DNA of 64,000 nt from Candidatus Gallispira edinburgensis (GCA_904395805.1 CAJFNV010000007.1:1-64000); one strand, 5' to 3'; numbered from the stretch's first letter, positions 44,355-54,114 are shown. Numbers and translations: made by a program. The notes: generated by a model from the letters alone, not told the origin.

Positions 44355-45602
44355 TCAGTCCAGCATATGAATAAATATCCCGCTTCTGAGCTTTGGCTCA
44401 AACCAAGTAGACTTAGGCGGCATTATTTTATTGTCATCTGCAATATTCATAAGCTGATCCATAGTCGTTGGATACATTGAAAAGGCAATTTTCATTTCAC
44501 CACTGTCAACTCTTTTTTCAAGCTCCTCAAGTCCTCTTATCCCGCCTACAAAGTCAATTCTATTGTCTGTTCTGGGGTCTCCTATTCCGAGCACAGGAGA
44601 AAGAAGTTCATTCTGCAGTATAGAAACATCAAGGCAGGCAACACTGTCATTTTCATTTACAATACTGTCTTTTGCCTCAAGAATATACCACTTTCCCTCA
44701 AGATACATACCGAATGTATGCATTTTGTCAGGTTTGTAACACCAACCTTCTTTGTATTTGGAAACATTAAATTTTTTGCTTAATTCATTTATAAATTCTT
44801 CACTGCCATATCCGTTTAAGTCCTTTACAACTCTGTTGTAATCCATAATATGAAGCTGATTATCAGGGAAAATTACAGAGAGATAATAATTAAATTCTTC
44901 CTCTCCGCTATAATTTGGCTTTTCTGCCCTTCTTTTTAAGCCTACTTTCACAGCAGAAGCATTTCTGTGGTGCCCGTCTGCAATATACAGAGCAGGGACA
45001 GACTTAAATTCATCTATAATACAGTTAATAACAGTCTCATCATCTATTACCCATACAGTATGGCTTATTCCGTCATCAGAGGTAAAGTCATATACAGGCT
45101 CCTTTTTGACCCATTCATTTATAATGCTGTCAATGGAAGGCTTGTTTCTGTAAGTAAGGAATATAGGTCCCGTATTTGCATTGCATGTGTCTACATGACG
45201 TATCCTGTCCTCTTCCTTATCGGCTCTTGTAAGTTCATGTTTTTTTATTTTGTTTTCAATATATTCATCTATTGAAGTGCAGGCAGCAATACCAGTCTGA
45301 CTTTTGCCGTTCATAGTTAATCTGTAAATATAAAGCACAGGCTTTTCATCCTGAATATATATACCCTTTTCGATCATGGAACTTAAATTTTCTTTAGCCT
45401 TTTCATAAACTTCATCTGAATAGTGGTCAATACTTTCAGGCAAGTCTATTTCAGCCTTATCCACATGAAGAAATGAGTATGGATTTCCCTTTACCATTTC
45501 CCTTGCTTCTTCCGAAGTCATTACATCATATGGAAGAGCAGCCACTTTTTCACAAAGCTCTGCTGTGGGTCTGTATCCTTTAAAAGGTCTTACAACTGAC
45601 AT
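44355..45602 (-). CDS. DUF1015 family protein
   Basis: The 415-residue protein begins VVRPFKGYRPTAELCEKVAA LPYDV, the typical opening of DUF1015, and contains YIADGHHRNASAV near residue 215 and GHH-containing conserved blocks. DUF1015 proteins are soluble, widespread in anaerobes, and of unproven function; the conserved Asp-Gly-His-His suggests an enzyme active site. It is a single gene between the ferritin and the asnB group. Confidence 0.85.
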   Translation of the reverse strand: MSVVRPFKGYRPTAELCEKVAALPYDVMTSEEAREMVKGNPYSFLHVDKAEIDLPESIDHYSDEVYEKAKENLSSMIEKGIYIQDEKPVLYIYRLTMNGKSQTGIAACTSIDEYIENKIKKHELTRADKEEDRIRHVDTCNANTGPIFLTYRNKPSIDSIINEWVKKEPVYDFTSDDGISHTVWVIDDETVINCIIDEFKSVPALYIADGHHRNASAVKVGLKRRAEKPNYSGEEEFNYYLSVIFPDNQLHIMDYNRVVKDLNGYGSEEFINELSKKFNVSKYKEGWCYKPDKMHTFGMYLEGKWYILEAKDSIVNENDSVACLDVSILQNELLSPVLGIGDPRTDNRIDFVGGIRGLEELEKRVDSGEMKIAFSMYPTTMDQLMNIADDNKIMPPKSTWFEPKLRSGIFIHMLD

Positions 45603-45671
45603 AATATCACCTTCTTGTCTTTTTTGTCTATTATACTATTTTATTAAAACAGGGTCAATAAATTTTATAAT

Positions 45672-45707
45672 AAAAAAAGAGCTGAAATCACAAAAGTATT
45701 TCAGCCC
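45672..45707 (-). terminator. Terminator of the asnB-HIT transcript
   Basis: GCTGAAAT pairs with ATTTCAGC, followed by a seven-T run on the minus strand. It lies beyond structured repeat family 2 copy A, which should thus be part of the transcript's 3' end. Confidence 0.8.
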
Positions 45708-45721
45708 CATGTAATTATAAA

Positions 45722-45975
45722 TTTCAATTTAACGCACTGTGCAAATTTTTTAGAGTAACTAAAACCCCACCCATGCCCCGCCGCCGTCGAGCGTAGCGAA
45801 GCTGGCGATAGCGGGGACTGAACACCCCTTTGTGCTCATCATCCAAATCCAGCAAAAACCTTTCAGGCACAAAGGTCGATAAGGGGGTGTGGGGAATATC
45901 GAAAATTCCCCTTGCTTTTGGTACTTTTCCGGAAAAGTACATAAAACTTTGACTTACTTTTCAAAAGTAAGAACT
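45722..45975. repeat. Structured repeat, family 2, copy A
   Basis: This element of about 250 bases is unusually GC-rich for the region and folds into a row of hairpins: CCCCGC/GCGGGG, CCTTTGTGC/GCACAAAGG, GGGGAA/TTCCCC around TATCGAAAA, GTACTTTT/AAAAGTAC and CTTACTTTT/AAAAGTAAG. A diverged copy with preserved pairing lies at 61797-62048. A 72-codon open frame inside it looks accidental. Confidence 0.75.
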
Positions 45976-45976
45976 A

Positions 45977-46384
45977 TTACAAATTCTTCTTTATTTTTTC
46001 AACAATTTCCGTAACCTTTTCAGCCTCAGCCTCAATTCCGCCGAACTTAATATCCACACTGTCATTATTAAATCTCGGCAGTACATGAATATGGAAATGG
46101 AAAACAGTCTGACCTGCAGCCTCTCCGTTATTCTGAATAACATTTACGCCGTCACAGTTTGTTGCTTTTTTGACTGCTCCCGCAATTTTCTTTGCTGTTG
46201 CAAAGCCCTTTGCAGTAAGCTCTTCAGGCATTTCAAAAATATCAGCATAATGATGCTTGCATATAACAAGGCTGTGTCCTATATTGCCCGGATTTGCATC
46301 AAATATTACCTTGAAATCATTATCCTCATACAATGTAGTTGAAGGTATTTCCCCATTAGCTATTTTACAAAAAATACAATCCAT
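45977..46384 (-). CDS. HIT-family nucleotide hydrolase/transferase
   Basis: The 135-residue protein has the histidine triad FHFHIHVLPRF near residue 97 and the N-terminal IFCKIANGEIPSTTLYED block of the Hint/HinT branch. These enzymes hydrolyse adenosine phosphoramidates or related nucleotides. It follows asnB by 19 bases, in the same transcript. Confidence 0.92.
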   Translation of the reverse strand: MDCIFCKIANGEIPSTTLYEDNDFKVIFDANPGNIGHSLVICKHHYADIFEMPEELTAKGFATAKKIAGAVKKATNCDGVNVIQNNGEAAGQTVFHFHIHVLPRFNNDSVDIKFGGIEAEAEKVTEIVEKIKKNL

Positions 46385-46403
46385 TTCAATTCCTCCTTAC
46401 TGA

Positions 46404-48290
46404 TTAAGCAGCACTTTCATCTTCAAAAAATCTCTTATGCCATATAAGGAACATATAAACAGTCCATATTTTACGGCTGTAGTCTCCCCTGCCTGCTTTA
46501 TGGTCATCAAGATACTTCATTATTTTATCTGTATTAAAATACTTTGCAGCAGCCTCGGAAGTAAAAGCCTCTTTAATTATATTATAATACTTGTCCTCCT
46601 TAAGCCAAACTCTTATAGGCACAGGGAAACCAAGTTTTTTCTTTATTGCTGTTGCCTCAGGCAGATATTTCTTACTTGCCATTCTGAAAACATACTTTGT
46701 AGCTCTTCTGTTTACTCTGTAATCCGTAGGCAGCTTTCTTGCCACATTAAATACTTCCTTGTCAAGGAAAGGCACTCTTACCTCAAGAGAATTAGCCATA
46801 CTCATTTTATCAGCCTTTAGGAGAATATCTCCCACCATCCATAAGTTAAGATCAATAAACTGCATTTTAGTTACATCGTCAAGGTCCTTGCAAAAGTCAT
46901 AATAAGGCTTTGTTATTTCAGTATGGTCATATTTGCCTGTCGGATTTTTAAGTATTTCTTCTCTTTCCTTCTTGCTGAACATCTGATTACCGTTGCCGTA
47001 AAATCTTTCCTCTACGTCAAGAGCAGCTCTTCTGAAATAGTTCTTGCCTTTAAAATTAAAAGGAATAGCACCCGTGATCTTTGCAAGAGCCTTTCTCACA
47101 GGCTTAGGGAATATTTTCATAGGTGCAAGAGCCATAGGCTCCTCATAAATATTGTAGCCTCCAAAGAACTCATCGGCACCTTCACCTGACAGTGCAACCT
47201 TGACCTTTTCCCTTGCAAGCTTACTTACAAAATAAAGGGCAACCGCACTTGGGTCTGCAAGAGGCTCGTCCATGTGATACTGTACCTTGGGCAGGCTTTC
47301 CCAGTATTCATCGGTAGATATTATCTTTGAGTTACTTTCTATTCCCACATATTTAGAAAGCTCCTGAGCATAGCCTATTTCATTGTACTTTTCATAGTCA
47401 AAACCTACAGTAAAAGTCTTTCCGCTTTCCTTATCCATACCGTTCCTGAATGTTGCCGCAACAAAACTTGAATCAACACCGCTTGAAAGGAAGGAACCAA
47501 CCTCAACATCACTGACAACAGTATGCATACCTACAGACTCAAGCATAACATCTTCTACTTCCTGTATTGCATCCTGTAACTTTTTGCCATTTACAGGGTC
47601 AGCCACAATATCCTTTTCAGGCTCAAACTCAGGCTGCCAGTAACGCTTGATATCAAGCTTGCCGTCCTCAAAAACCATGTAATGAGCAGGCTTAAGCTTG
47701 TACACACCCTTGAAAAATGTTTCGTCAAGTACAGAATACTGAAATGTAAGATAGTTTTCAAGAGCAAGTGTATTGACTTCCTTTTTAAACTTAGGATATG
47801 GCAGAAAACTCTTTATTTCAGAACCGAATAAAAGTTCTCCGTCAACCTGAGCATAGTAATAAGGCTTAATGCCAAAATAATCTCTGGCAGCAAAAAGCTT
47901 TTTCTTATTCATATCATATATTGTAAAGGCAAACATACCTCTTAAATCATTGAGCATATCCTCGCCCTTTTCCTCATAAAGGTGAACAAGGACTTCTGTA
48001 TCTGCATGAGTATAAAATGTATGTCCCTTTATTATCAGATCTTCCTTTAAAGTCTGATAGTTATAAATTTCACCATTAAACACAATAACAATTGATCTGT
48101 CCTCATTGTAAATAGGCTGTGAACCGTCCTCAAGACCTATAATACTCAGACGTCTGAATCCAAATGTCACATTTTCATCGGAATGCACACCGCCGCTGTC
48201 GGGACCTCTGTGTACAATTCTGTCCATCATTTTTTCAATAACCTGTTCTCTATTTTCAAGGTTTCCCGTAAAACCACAAAAACCGCACAT
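46404..48290 (-). CDS. asnB: Asparagine synthase (glutamine-hydrolysing)
   Basis: AsnB makes asparagine from aspartate, glutamine and ATP. The start at 48290 gives MCGFCGF, leaving Cys2 as the N-terminal nucleophile of the glutaminase domain; the frame is open five codons further up. The synthetase domain has the PP-loop VGSFLSSGVDSSFVA near residue 260 and LSGEGADEFFGGY. Length of 628 residues is typical of the Firmicute AsnB/AsnO type. Confidence 0.95.
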   Translation of the reverse strand: MCGFCGFTGNLENREQVIEKMMDRIVHRGPDSGGVHSDENVTFGFRRLSIIGLEDGSQPIYNEDRSIVIVFNGEIYNYQTLKEDLIIKGHTFYTHADTEVLVHLYEEKGEDMLNDLRGMFAFTIYDMNKKKLFAARDYFGIKPYYYAQVDGELLFGSEIKSFLPYPKFKKEVNTLALENYLTFQYSVLDETFFKGVYKLKPAHYMVFEDGKLDIKRYWQPEFEPEKDIVADPVNGKKLQDAIQEVEDVMLESVGMHTVVSDVEVGSFLSSGVDSSFVAATFRNGMDKESGKTFTVGFDYEKYNEIGYAQELSKYVGIESNSKIISTDEYWESLPKVQYHMDEPLADPSAVALYFVSKLAREKVKVALSGEGADEFFGGYNIYEEPMALAPMKIFPKPVRKALAKITGAIPFNFKGKNYFRRAALDVEERFYGNGNQMFSKKEREEILKNPTGKYDHTEITKPYYDFCKDLDDVTKMQFIDLNLWMVGDILLKADKMSMANSLEVRVPFLDKEVFNVARKLPTDYRVNRRATKYVFRMASKKYLPEATAIKKKLGFPVPIRVWLKEDKYYNIIKEAFTSEAAAKYFNTDKIMKYLDDHKAGRGDYSRKIWTVYMFLIWHKRFFEDESAA

Positions 48291-48319
48291 ATATTTCGCC
48301 TCCACATATAGATAATTTA

Positions 48320-48348
48320 ATTATATATCAATCAAGCCCAATAGTCAA
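48320..48348 (-). promoter_or_regulatory. asnB promoter
   Basis: On the minus strand TTGACT (48343-48348), 17 bases and TATAAT (48320-48325). I see no T-box leader between it and asnB. Confidence 0.75.
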
Positions 48349-48373
48349 TTTTTTATTCAATTCGTCAAAAGCT

Positions 48374-49348
48374 TTACACCCTGTACAGCTCATCAGCCCC
48401 AGGCTCTTCAAGTTCATATCTTTCCCCGTTTCTCACAACATATCTGCCCTTTTCAGTAATTTTTCCGATCACGGCAGCATTAATGCCCTCATCTTTAAGA
48501 GCTCTGACCATTTCCTCGCCCTTTTCACATACAATAAGCATAGAACCGCTTGAAATAAGCCTTAAATGATCCACTCCAAGCTCACTGCATATAATTTTTG
48601 TTTCCTCTTTCACAGGTATGCTGTCACAATAAACTTCCACACCAAGTCCCCCACAGTCAGCCACTTCCCAGCAGGCACCGAGTATGCCTCCCTCTGTCAC
48701 ATCGTGCATAGCATGGGCACCGGCTCTGGCAGCAATTTTCCCTTCTTTTATAACAGAAAGATTTTCACTGAACTTCTTTGCATTTTCAATAACTGACTTG
48801 TCCACATTTTTAAGCTTATCCGCCTTATCACTTGCAAAAATAGCAGTGCCCTCCATAGCAGCATATTTTGTCATTACCACACTGTCACCTATCTTTGCCC
48901 CTCCAGAAGGTATAAGCTTTTTTGTCTTTCCTATTACAGTACAGCTTAAAACAGGCTTATTAACGGCATCGGTTATTTCAGTATGTCCGCCAAGTATAAC
49001 GACATTTACCTTTTCAGCCTCAACATATAAATCAGTTACTATTTTTGAAATTTCATTTTCTGTTACTGAAGGCGGAAAAAGAGCAGTGACCATAATTCCC
49101 ACAGGCTCACCGCCGCTTGAAGCAATGTCATTTGTATTTATGTGTATTGCAAGCTTTCCGATGTTTTCCACAGCTCCCGTAATAGGGTCAGTGGATAAAA
49201 GACATATGTTATCTCCCATATTAAGAGCAGAGCAGTCCTCACCTATTGAAGGCTTTAATATGACCTCGCTTCTTTCCACACTGTGTTTATTTATAGGCTC
49301 AATAACAATTTTATCAAGCAAGCTGTTAGGCAGTTTACCTATTTTCAT
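48374..49348 (-). CDS. HypE/PurM-like (AIR synthase-related) protein
   Basis: The protein belongs to the PurM/HypE/SelD/ThiL ATP-binding superfamily: GEDCSALNMGD and STDPITGAVENIGKLAIHIN in the N-terminal half, and HDVTEGGILGACWEVADC in the C-terminal half. It lacks the C-terminal Cys tail that HypE uses for cyanide-group formation, and there are no hyp genes nearby, so 'AIR synthase-related protein' is the safest name. Its start overlaps the nagA stop (ATGA). Confidence 0.85.
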   Translation of the reverse strand: MKIGKLPNSLLDKIVIEPINKHSVERSEVILKPSIGEDCSALNMGDNICLLSTDPITGAVENIGKLAIHINTNDIASSGGEPVGIMVTALFPPSVTENEISKIVTDLYVEAEKVNVVILGGHTEITDAVNKPVLSCTVIGKTKKLIPSGGAKIGDSVVMTKYAAMEGTAIFASDKADKLKNVDKSVIENAKKFSENLSVIKEGKIAARAGAHAMHDVTEGGILGACWEVADCGGLGVEVYCDSIPVKEETKIICSELGVDHLRLISSGSMLIVCEKGEEMVRALKDEGINAAVIGKITEKGRYVVRNGERYELEEPGADELYRV

Positions 49349-50382
49349 AATATTATCCTCTTTCCCATATCTATATATCCGTATTTTTCAAGTCCAAGCA
49401 ATTTTGCAGGGTTTTCGGCAGCCATTTTCACAGCAGCCTTATATCCCGTAATTTCAGCCATATTTTTTACGGCTTTTTTCATTGTAAGTATACTTCCAGC
49501 AAGGCGGCCGCTGCCATCTCTTACAGAACTGTCATCAACCATAACCTCTTTACCGCAGAAAACATACTTTCCCTTTTCACATCCCATAGCCTCCATAGCA
49601 TCCGTAACAAGTATTATTTTATCTTTTTTAAGTCTTGTTATAAGGTCAGCACAGGGCTTTGACAAATGTACAAAATCACATATTACTTCCACAAAATTAT
49701 TATCCAGCAGTCCTGCTCCCGTAACACCTGTTTCTCTGTGATGAAGAGGTGACATTGCATTAAAGAGGTGAGTATATGAAGATGCTCCCGCCCCGGTCAG
49801 CCTTTTGCAGTCCTCATATGTTCCCCCGCTGTGACCTATTGAAATATAATCACCGTTTTCTGTTACATATTTACAGAATTCCTCTGCCCCTTCACACTCG
49901 GGAGCTATTGTAAATCTTATTTTCAGATCGCCCATTATTTCCTTTAAATCATCATAAAGCTTAGTGTCACAGGAAGTAATAAACTTATCCTCCATAATGC
50001 CCTTGTATTTATGAGAAATAAAAGGTCCTTCAATATGTATTCCTACAATTTCGGCATAATCTCTGTTTTTTGAGGCAGCTCTGACCTCTTTGGCACAGCA
50101 CAGTATTTTGCTGTATGACTTTGCAACAGTCGTAGGCATATAAGCCCCTACATTGTCCTCATAAAGTCTTTTGCTCAGATACATGATCTCACTTCTTACT
50201 GCATTCATTATATCCACACCGTAGCCACCATGAATGTGTATATCTGTAAAGGGCGGCAAAACAGGCTCACCTCTGCCCTCACCCTTTATATTCAATGACG
50301 TAACAATTCCATTTTCGGTTTCTATATCTCCAAGCACAGTATTATAATTTCTATCTAAAAAGGTCACATTTCTGTACACCAT
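49345..50382 (-). CDS. nagA: N-acetylglucosamine-6-phosphate deacetylase
   Basis: NagA removes acetate from GlcNAc-6-phosphate, feeding amino-sugar catabolism or wall recycling. The amidohydrolase metal ligands are visible in FTDIHIHGGYGVD, the Glu of IHIEGPFIS, the His of SIGHSGGTYED and SYTHLFNAM, and the catalytic Asp in VTDAMEAMG. Length of 345 residues is slightly short. nagB is not adjacent; the following gene is the PurM-like protein, translationally coupled to it. Confidence 0.93.
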   Translation of the reverse strand: MVYRNVTFLDRNYNTVLGDIETENGIVTSLNIKGEGRGEPVLPPFTDIHIHGGYGVDIMNAVRSEIMYLSKRLYEDNVGAYMPTTVAKSYSKILCCAKEVRAASKNRDYAEIVGIHIEGPFISHKYKGIMEDKFITSCDTKLYDDLKEIMGDLKIRFTIAPECEGAEEFCKYVTENGDYISIGHSGGTYEDCKRLTGAGASSYTHLFNAMSPLHHRETGVTGAGLLDNNFVEVICDFVHLSKPCADLITRLKKDKIILVTDAMEAMGCEKGKYVFCGKEVMVDDSSVRDGSGRLAGSILTMKKAVKNMAEITGYKAAVKMAAENPAKLLGLEKYGYIDMGKRIIL

Positions 50383-50592
50383 AAGCAGCCCTCACTAATT
50401 CATTAATGTTTAATTATAACACTATTTCCGGCATATTTAAAGAATTTTTTTATATATTACTGAATTTTTCATAATAAAAACAGGGTATTCATAAATCAGC
50501 TTATGAACCCCCTGCATTTTTAAACCAATACTGTCAACTTAAAGAATTAGAATAAACCTAACTGTTCAAAAAGGCGATGTGCCCGCCCTCTT

Positions 50593-50663
50593 GGCTCCCT
50601 TGTCTAAAGGGAGCTGGCTGTTCAAATCAGTGAAGCGGATTTGAACAGACTGAGGGATTTTCT
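50593..50663 (+). repeat. Structured repeat, family 1, copy C
   Basis: Stem 1 is GGCTCCCTT-GTCT-AAAGGGAGC, stem 2 is CTGTTCAAATC with GATTTGAACAG, and the tail is ACTGAGGGATTTTC. It lies in the 357-base gap between nagA and the MATE gene; the rest of the gap is AT-rich without visible genes. Confidence 0.75.
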
Positions 50664-50739
50664 TTCCTAACTGCTTCAACATAGCAAATGCTTGCATTTG
50701 CGTATCATTAATTTTTCTTAAATTGACAGTATTGCATTT

Positions 50740-52107
50740 TTAAACGGTAGCTTTTTCTCTTCCAAGCTCTTTAAGTACAGGTATCTGTATAACAACAGCC
50801 AGCATAAATGTAAATATATCGGAAATCATCTGACACATTTCAAGTCCCGTGATGCCTAAAATCAAAGGAAGCACTATAACCAGCGGTATAAATATAAGCC
50901 CCTGTCTTGATACAGCCAGTATAGATGCTCTTACAGGCTTTCTTATAGTCTGAAGAAGCATATTTGAAAGTACAATAAAGCTGTTTAAAGGAAGTGCAAC
51001 ACACTGGAATCTCAGAGCTGCCGCAGCTATCTTACCGACCTCCGGTCCGTTTCCGAATGTGTCAACAAGCCGGGGAGCAAAAATAATGCCTAAAACACCT
51101 GCTATAAGCAAAAATACAAAAGCAAATTTAACACAGAACCAGAAAGCTCTTAAAACTCTCTTTGTAAGTCCTGCTCCGTAATTAAATCCGCACACAGGCT
51201 GAAATCCCTGCCCGAAACCTATTATTGTTGAATTTGCAAACATTGAAATTCTTGACACAACAGCCATTGCAGCAATAGCGACCTCACCATAGGGTTTTGC
51301 GGCAAAGTTAAGACATATTGTAGCTATACTTGCTATACCCTGTCTGCAGAGAGAAGGGGAGCCTCCCGCAACAATTTCCTTATAGAAATAAAGGGACGGC
51401 TTAAAATTCCTGAATTTTATATTTATAGCATCACTTCTGTACAGTCCCACAAGAAGAAGGACAAAGCTTACAAACTGACTTACGATGGTTGCAAGAGCAG
51501 CACCTGTTACACCCATATCAAATATAAATATAAGTATAGGATCAAGTACAATATTTAAAACTGCACCGCTTGTAATTCCTATCATAGAAAAAAATGCAGA
51601 ACCCTGAAATCTCAGCTGATTGTTAAGTACAAGAGCACCTATCATATAGGGTGAGCCAATGAGGATAAGCCTCATATATTCCATTGCCTTAGGCAGAATA
51701 AGCTCCGTAGAACCTAACGCCCACGCAAGAGGCTCAAGAAATATAAGTCCCAGAGCCATAAGTACAAAACCTATAATTATTGCCGTAAAAAATCCTGTAC
51801 TTGCCATTGTTTCCGCAAGGTCACGTTCCCTGCTGCCAAGCTTTCTTGATATGTAATTGCTGCATCCGTGCCCAAAGAAAAAACCGATTGCCTGTATAAT
51901 AGCCATAAGAGGGAAAACAACACCTACAGCACCTGTTGCAATAACGCTGTCATCGGTCTGTCCCAGAAAAAACGTATCGGCCATATTGTAAAAGGATGAA
52001 ACAAGCATGCTTATTATGGTGGGTACAGCAAGCTTGCACACAAGTTTTTCAACAGGTGTTTCTGTCATCCATACAAGTCTTTCTTCGGCAGTCATTTGTT
52101 TGGCCAT
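50740..52107 (-). CDS. MATE-family efflux transporter
   Basis: The 455-residue protein has about 12 membrane segments in two homologous halves. The opening KLAVPTIISMLVSSFYNMADT and the internal GFGQGFQPVCGFNYGAG are typical of the MATE branch that includes MepA. Such pumps use Na+ or H+ to export cationic compounds; the natural substrate is unknown. It is a single gene with terminator-like DNA on both sides. Confidence 0.9.
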   Translation of the reverse strand: MAKQMTAEERLVWMTETPVEKLVCKLAVPTIISMLVSSFYNMADTFFLGQTDDSVIATGAVGVVFPLMAIIQAIGFFFGHGCSNYISRKLGSRERDLAETMASTGFFTAIIIGFVLMALGLIFLEPLAWALGSTELILPKAMEYMRLILIGSPYMIGALVLNNQLRFQGSAFFSMIGITSGAVLNIVLDPILIFIFDMGVTGAALATIVSQFVSFVLLLVGLYRSDAINIKFRNFKPSLYFYKEIVAGGSPSLCRQGIASIATICLNFAAKPYGEVAIAAMAVVSRISMFANSTIIGFGQGFQPVCGFNYGAGLTKRVLRAFWFCVKFAFVFLLIAGVLGIIFAPRLVDTFGNGPEVGKIAAAALRFQCVALPLNSFIVLSNMLLQTIRKPVRASILAVSRQGLIFIPLVIVLPLILGITGLEMCQMISDIFTFMLAVVIQIPVLKELGREKATV

Positions 52108-52162
52108 ATTCCTTCCTCCTCTGCTTTTAACAAAAAATCAGCCTTAACCGATTTCCAAAAGA

Positions 52163-52190
52163 CAAAAGGGCAGTGCAATATGCACCGCCC
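52163..52190 (-). terminator. Terminator after RNase J gene
   Basis: GGGCAGTGCA pairs with TGCACCGCCC (one mismatch) around ATA, followed by CCCTTTTGTCTTTT on the minus strand. Confidence 0.7.
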
Positions 52191-52247
52191 CCAATAAATA
52201 CATAATTAAAAACTATTTAATAAGTCCCATTGTGCTTTTAACACCGC

Positions 52248-54050
52248 TTATTCTATATCCATTACAATAGGCAGTATCATAGGACTTCTCTTTGTTTTCT
52301 GCCACAAATAGTCTCTGAGTGTATCTTTTATAAGTGTCTTTATATAAGCCCACTCATTTATATTCTTTCTTTCGCATTTAGCCAGTGCCTCATTTACAAC
52401 AGCTTTCGCTTCATCCATAAGTTCTTCGCTTTCTCTTACATAAACGAAGCCTCTGGATATAATATCGGGACCGCTTAAAATTTCACCTGTATACTTATCC
52501 ATTGCAACAACAACGATCATAAGACCATCCTGTGAAAGATGACGTCTGTCTCTCAAAACAATGTTACCAACATCACCTACGCCAAGTCCGTCAACGAATA
52601 TCTGACCGCTCGGCACAGCATTGACCGTCTGCTTTGCACTGTTTTTAGTCAGTTCCAGCACATCTCCGTTAGCCATAATGAACACATTGTCCTTATCCAT
52701 TCCAAGCTCACAGGCAAGGTTTTTATGGCAGCGGAGCATTTTATATTCACCATGGATAGGCATAAGGAATTTAGGCTTCACAAGAGAGTGCATGATTTTG
52801 ATTTCTTCCTGTCTTGCATGACCTGACACATGTACATCCATAAGTCCGTCATATATAACATCAGCACCCTTTTTAATAAGCTCATTAATAACCTTATAAA
52901 TATTCTTTTCATTTCCCGGTATAGGAGAAGCAGAAATTATAATTTTATCTGTAGGCTTTACCTCCACCTGTCTGTGTTCACCAAGAGCAATTCTTGAAAG
53001 GGCAGCCATAGTTTCTCCCTGAGAGCCGGTCATTATTATAACAAGCTCACCATCTGAATAATTCTTGGTTTCCAGAATATCTATAAGAGTATTTTTAGGG
53101 ATATCAAGATATCCAAGCTCACCGGCAGTCTTAACAACATTTACCATACTTCTGCCTATAACGGCGACTTTTCTCTTGTGAGAAACGGCAGAATTCACGA
53201 TCTGCTGTATTCTGTCAATATTAGACGAAAATGTTGCCACCATAATTCTTTTATCTTTACTGTCATCAAATATCTGTTCAATTATTCTGCCCACAGAGCG
53301 TTCACTCATTGTATAACCCTGTCTTTCAACATTAGTGCTTTCACACATAAGAAGAAGTACGCCCTTTTTACCAAGCTCAGCAAATCTCTGTAAATCTATC
53401 ATATCCCCCTGAATAGGAGTAAAGTCTATTTTAAAATCACCTGTGTGTACAACAACACCAACAGGCGTAGTTATTGCAAGGGCAACACTGTCGGCAATTG
53501 AATGTGTTGAACGTATAAATTCTACTTTAAAATTGTTTCCGATCTTTATCGTCTCACCGGCATTAACATTATACCTCTGAACACTGTTTAAAATATTGTG
53601 TTCCTTAAGCTTTGTTTCCACAAGACCTATAGTAAGCTTGGTTCCGTAAATAGGAACGTTAAGTTCCTTTAAAAAGTAAGGCAAAGAACCAATATGGTCC
53701 TCATGTCCGTGAGTAAGGACTACACCGAGAACCTTTTCCCTGTTCTTTACAAGATATGAAAAATCGGGAATAACCAGATCTATACCCAGCATATCATCTT
53801 CCGGAAAAGCAACACCACAGTCAACAATTAAAATTTCGTCCTCATACTCAAAGGCTGTAATGTTTTTTCCTACTTCATGAAGCCCGCCCAAAGGTATGAC
53901 TTTAAGCTTTGAACCAGCCTTTTGATTACTTCTTTTAGCAGGGGTTTTCCTTTCTGCAGGCTTCTTTTCTATATGGTTGCTGTCGATTGATGCCGACTCT
54001 GCACTTTCAGAAGCACGCTTTGTATTCCTTCTTAAATTTCTAGTATACAA
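52248..54050 (-). CDS. rnj: Ribonuclease J
   Basis: RNase J is a metallo-beta-lactamase-fold exo/endoribonuclease for mRNA decay and rRNA maturation. The metal motif LTHGHEDHIGSLPYF, the HTGDFKID block, the CESTNVERQGYT motif and the beta-CASP region (SGHARQEEIK, PIHGEYKML) are present. About 48 Lys/Arg/Ser-rich residues precede the usual start region KLKVIPLGGLHEVGKN. Translation begins at a TTG, seven bases after GGAGGTG. A structured element lies directly upstream. Confidence 0.95.
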   Translation of the reverse strand: MYTRNLRRNTKRASESAESASIDSNHIEKKPAERKTPAKRSNQKAGSKLKVIPLGGLHEVGKNITAFEYEDEILIVDCGVAFPEDDMLGIDLVIPDFSYLVKNREKVLGVVLTHGHEDHIGSLPYFLKELNVPIYGTKLTIGLVETKLKEHNILNSVQRYNVNAGETIKIGNNFKVEFIRSTHSIADSVALAITTPVGVVVHTGDFKIDFTPIQGDMIDLQRFAELGKKGVLLLMCESTNVERQGYTMSERSVGRIIEQIFDDSKDKRIMVATFSSNIDRIQQIVNSAVSHKRKVAVIGRSMVNVVKTAGELGYLDIPKNTLIDILETKNYSDGELVIIMTGSQGETMAALSRIALGEHRQVEVKPTDKIIISASPIPGNEKNIYKVINELIKKGADVIYDGLMDVHVSGHARQEEIKIMHSLVKPKFLMPIHGEYKMLRCHKNLACELGMDKDNVFIMANGDVLELTKNSAKQTVNAVPSGQIFVDGLGVGDVGNIVLRDRRHLSQDGLMIVVVAMDKYTGEILSGPDIISRGFVYVRESEELMDEAKAVVNEALAKCERKNINEWAYIKTLIKDTLRDYLWQKTKRSPMILPIVMDIE

Positions 54051-54114
54051 AAAATTCCACCTCCGTATTTTTTTACATATTTATTTTTGTATAACATATT
54101 TTTTCGCACAACAA

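Noticed and set aside
45724-45942. 72-codon frame within structured repeat family 2
   Set aside because: The frame is not kept in the second copy, and hairpin conservation explains the sequence better than coding.
48291-48373. T-box leader before asnB
   Set aside because: The leader is too short and has no T-box sequence or terminator.
48684-49451. 255-codon plus-strand frame over the HypE/PurM-like gene
   Set aside because: It is antisense to a conserved gene, has no ribosome binding site, and runs across the nagA junction.
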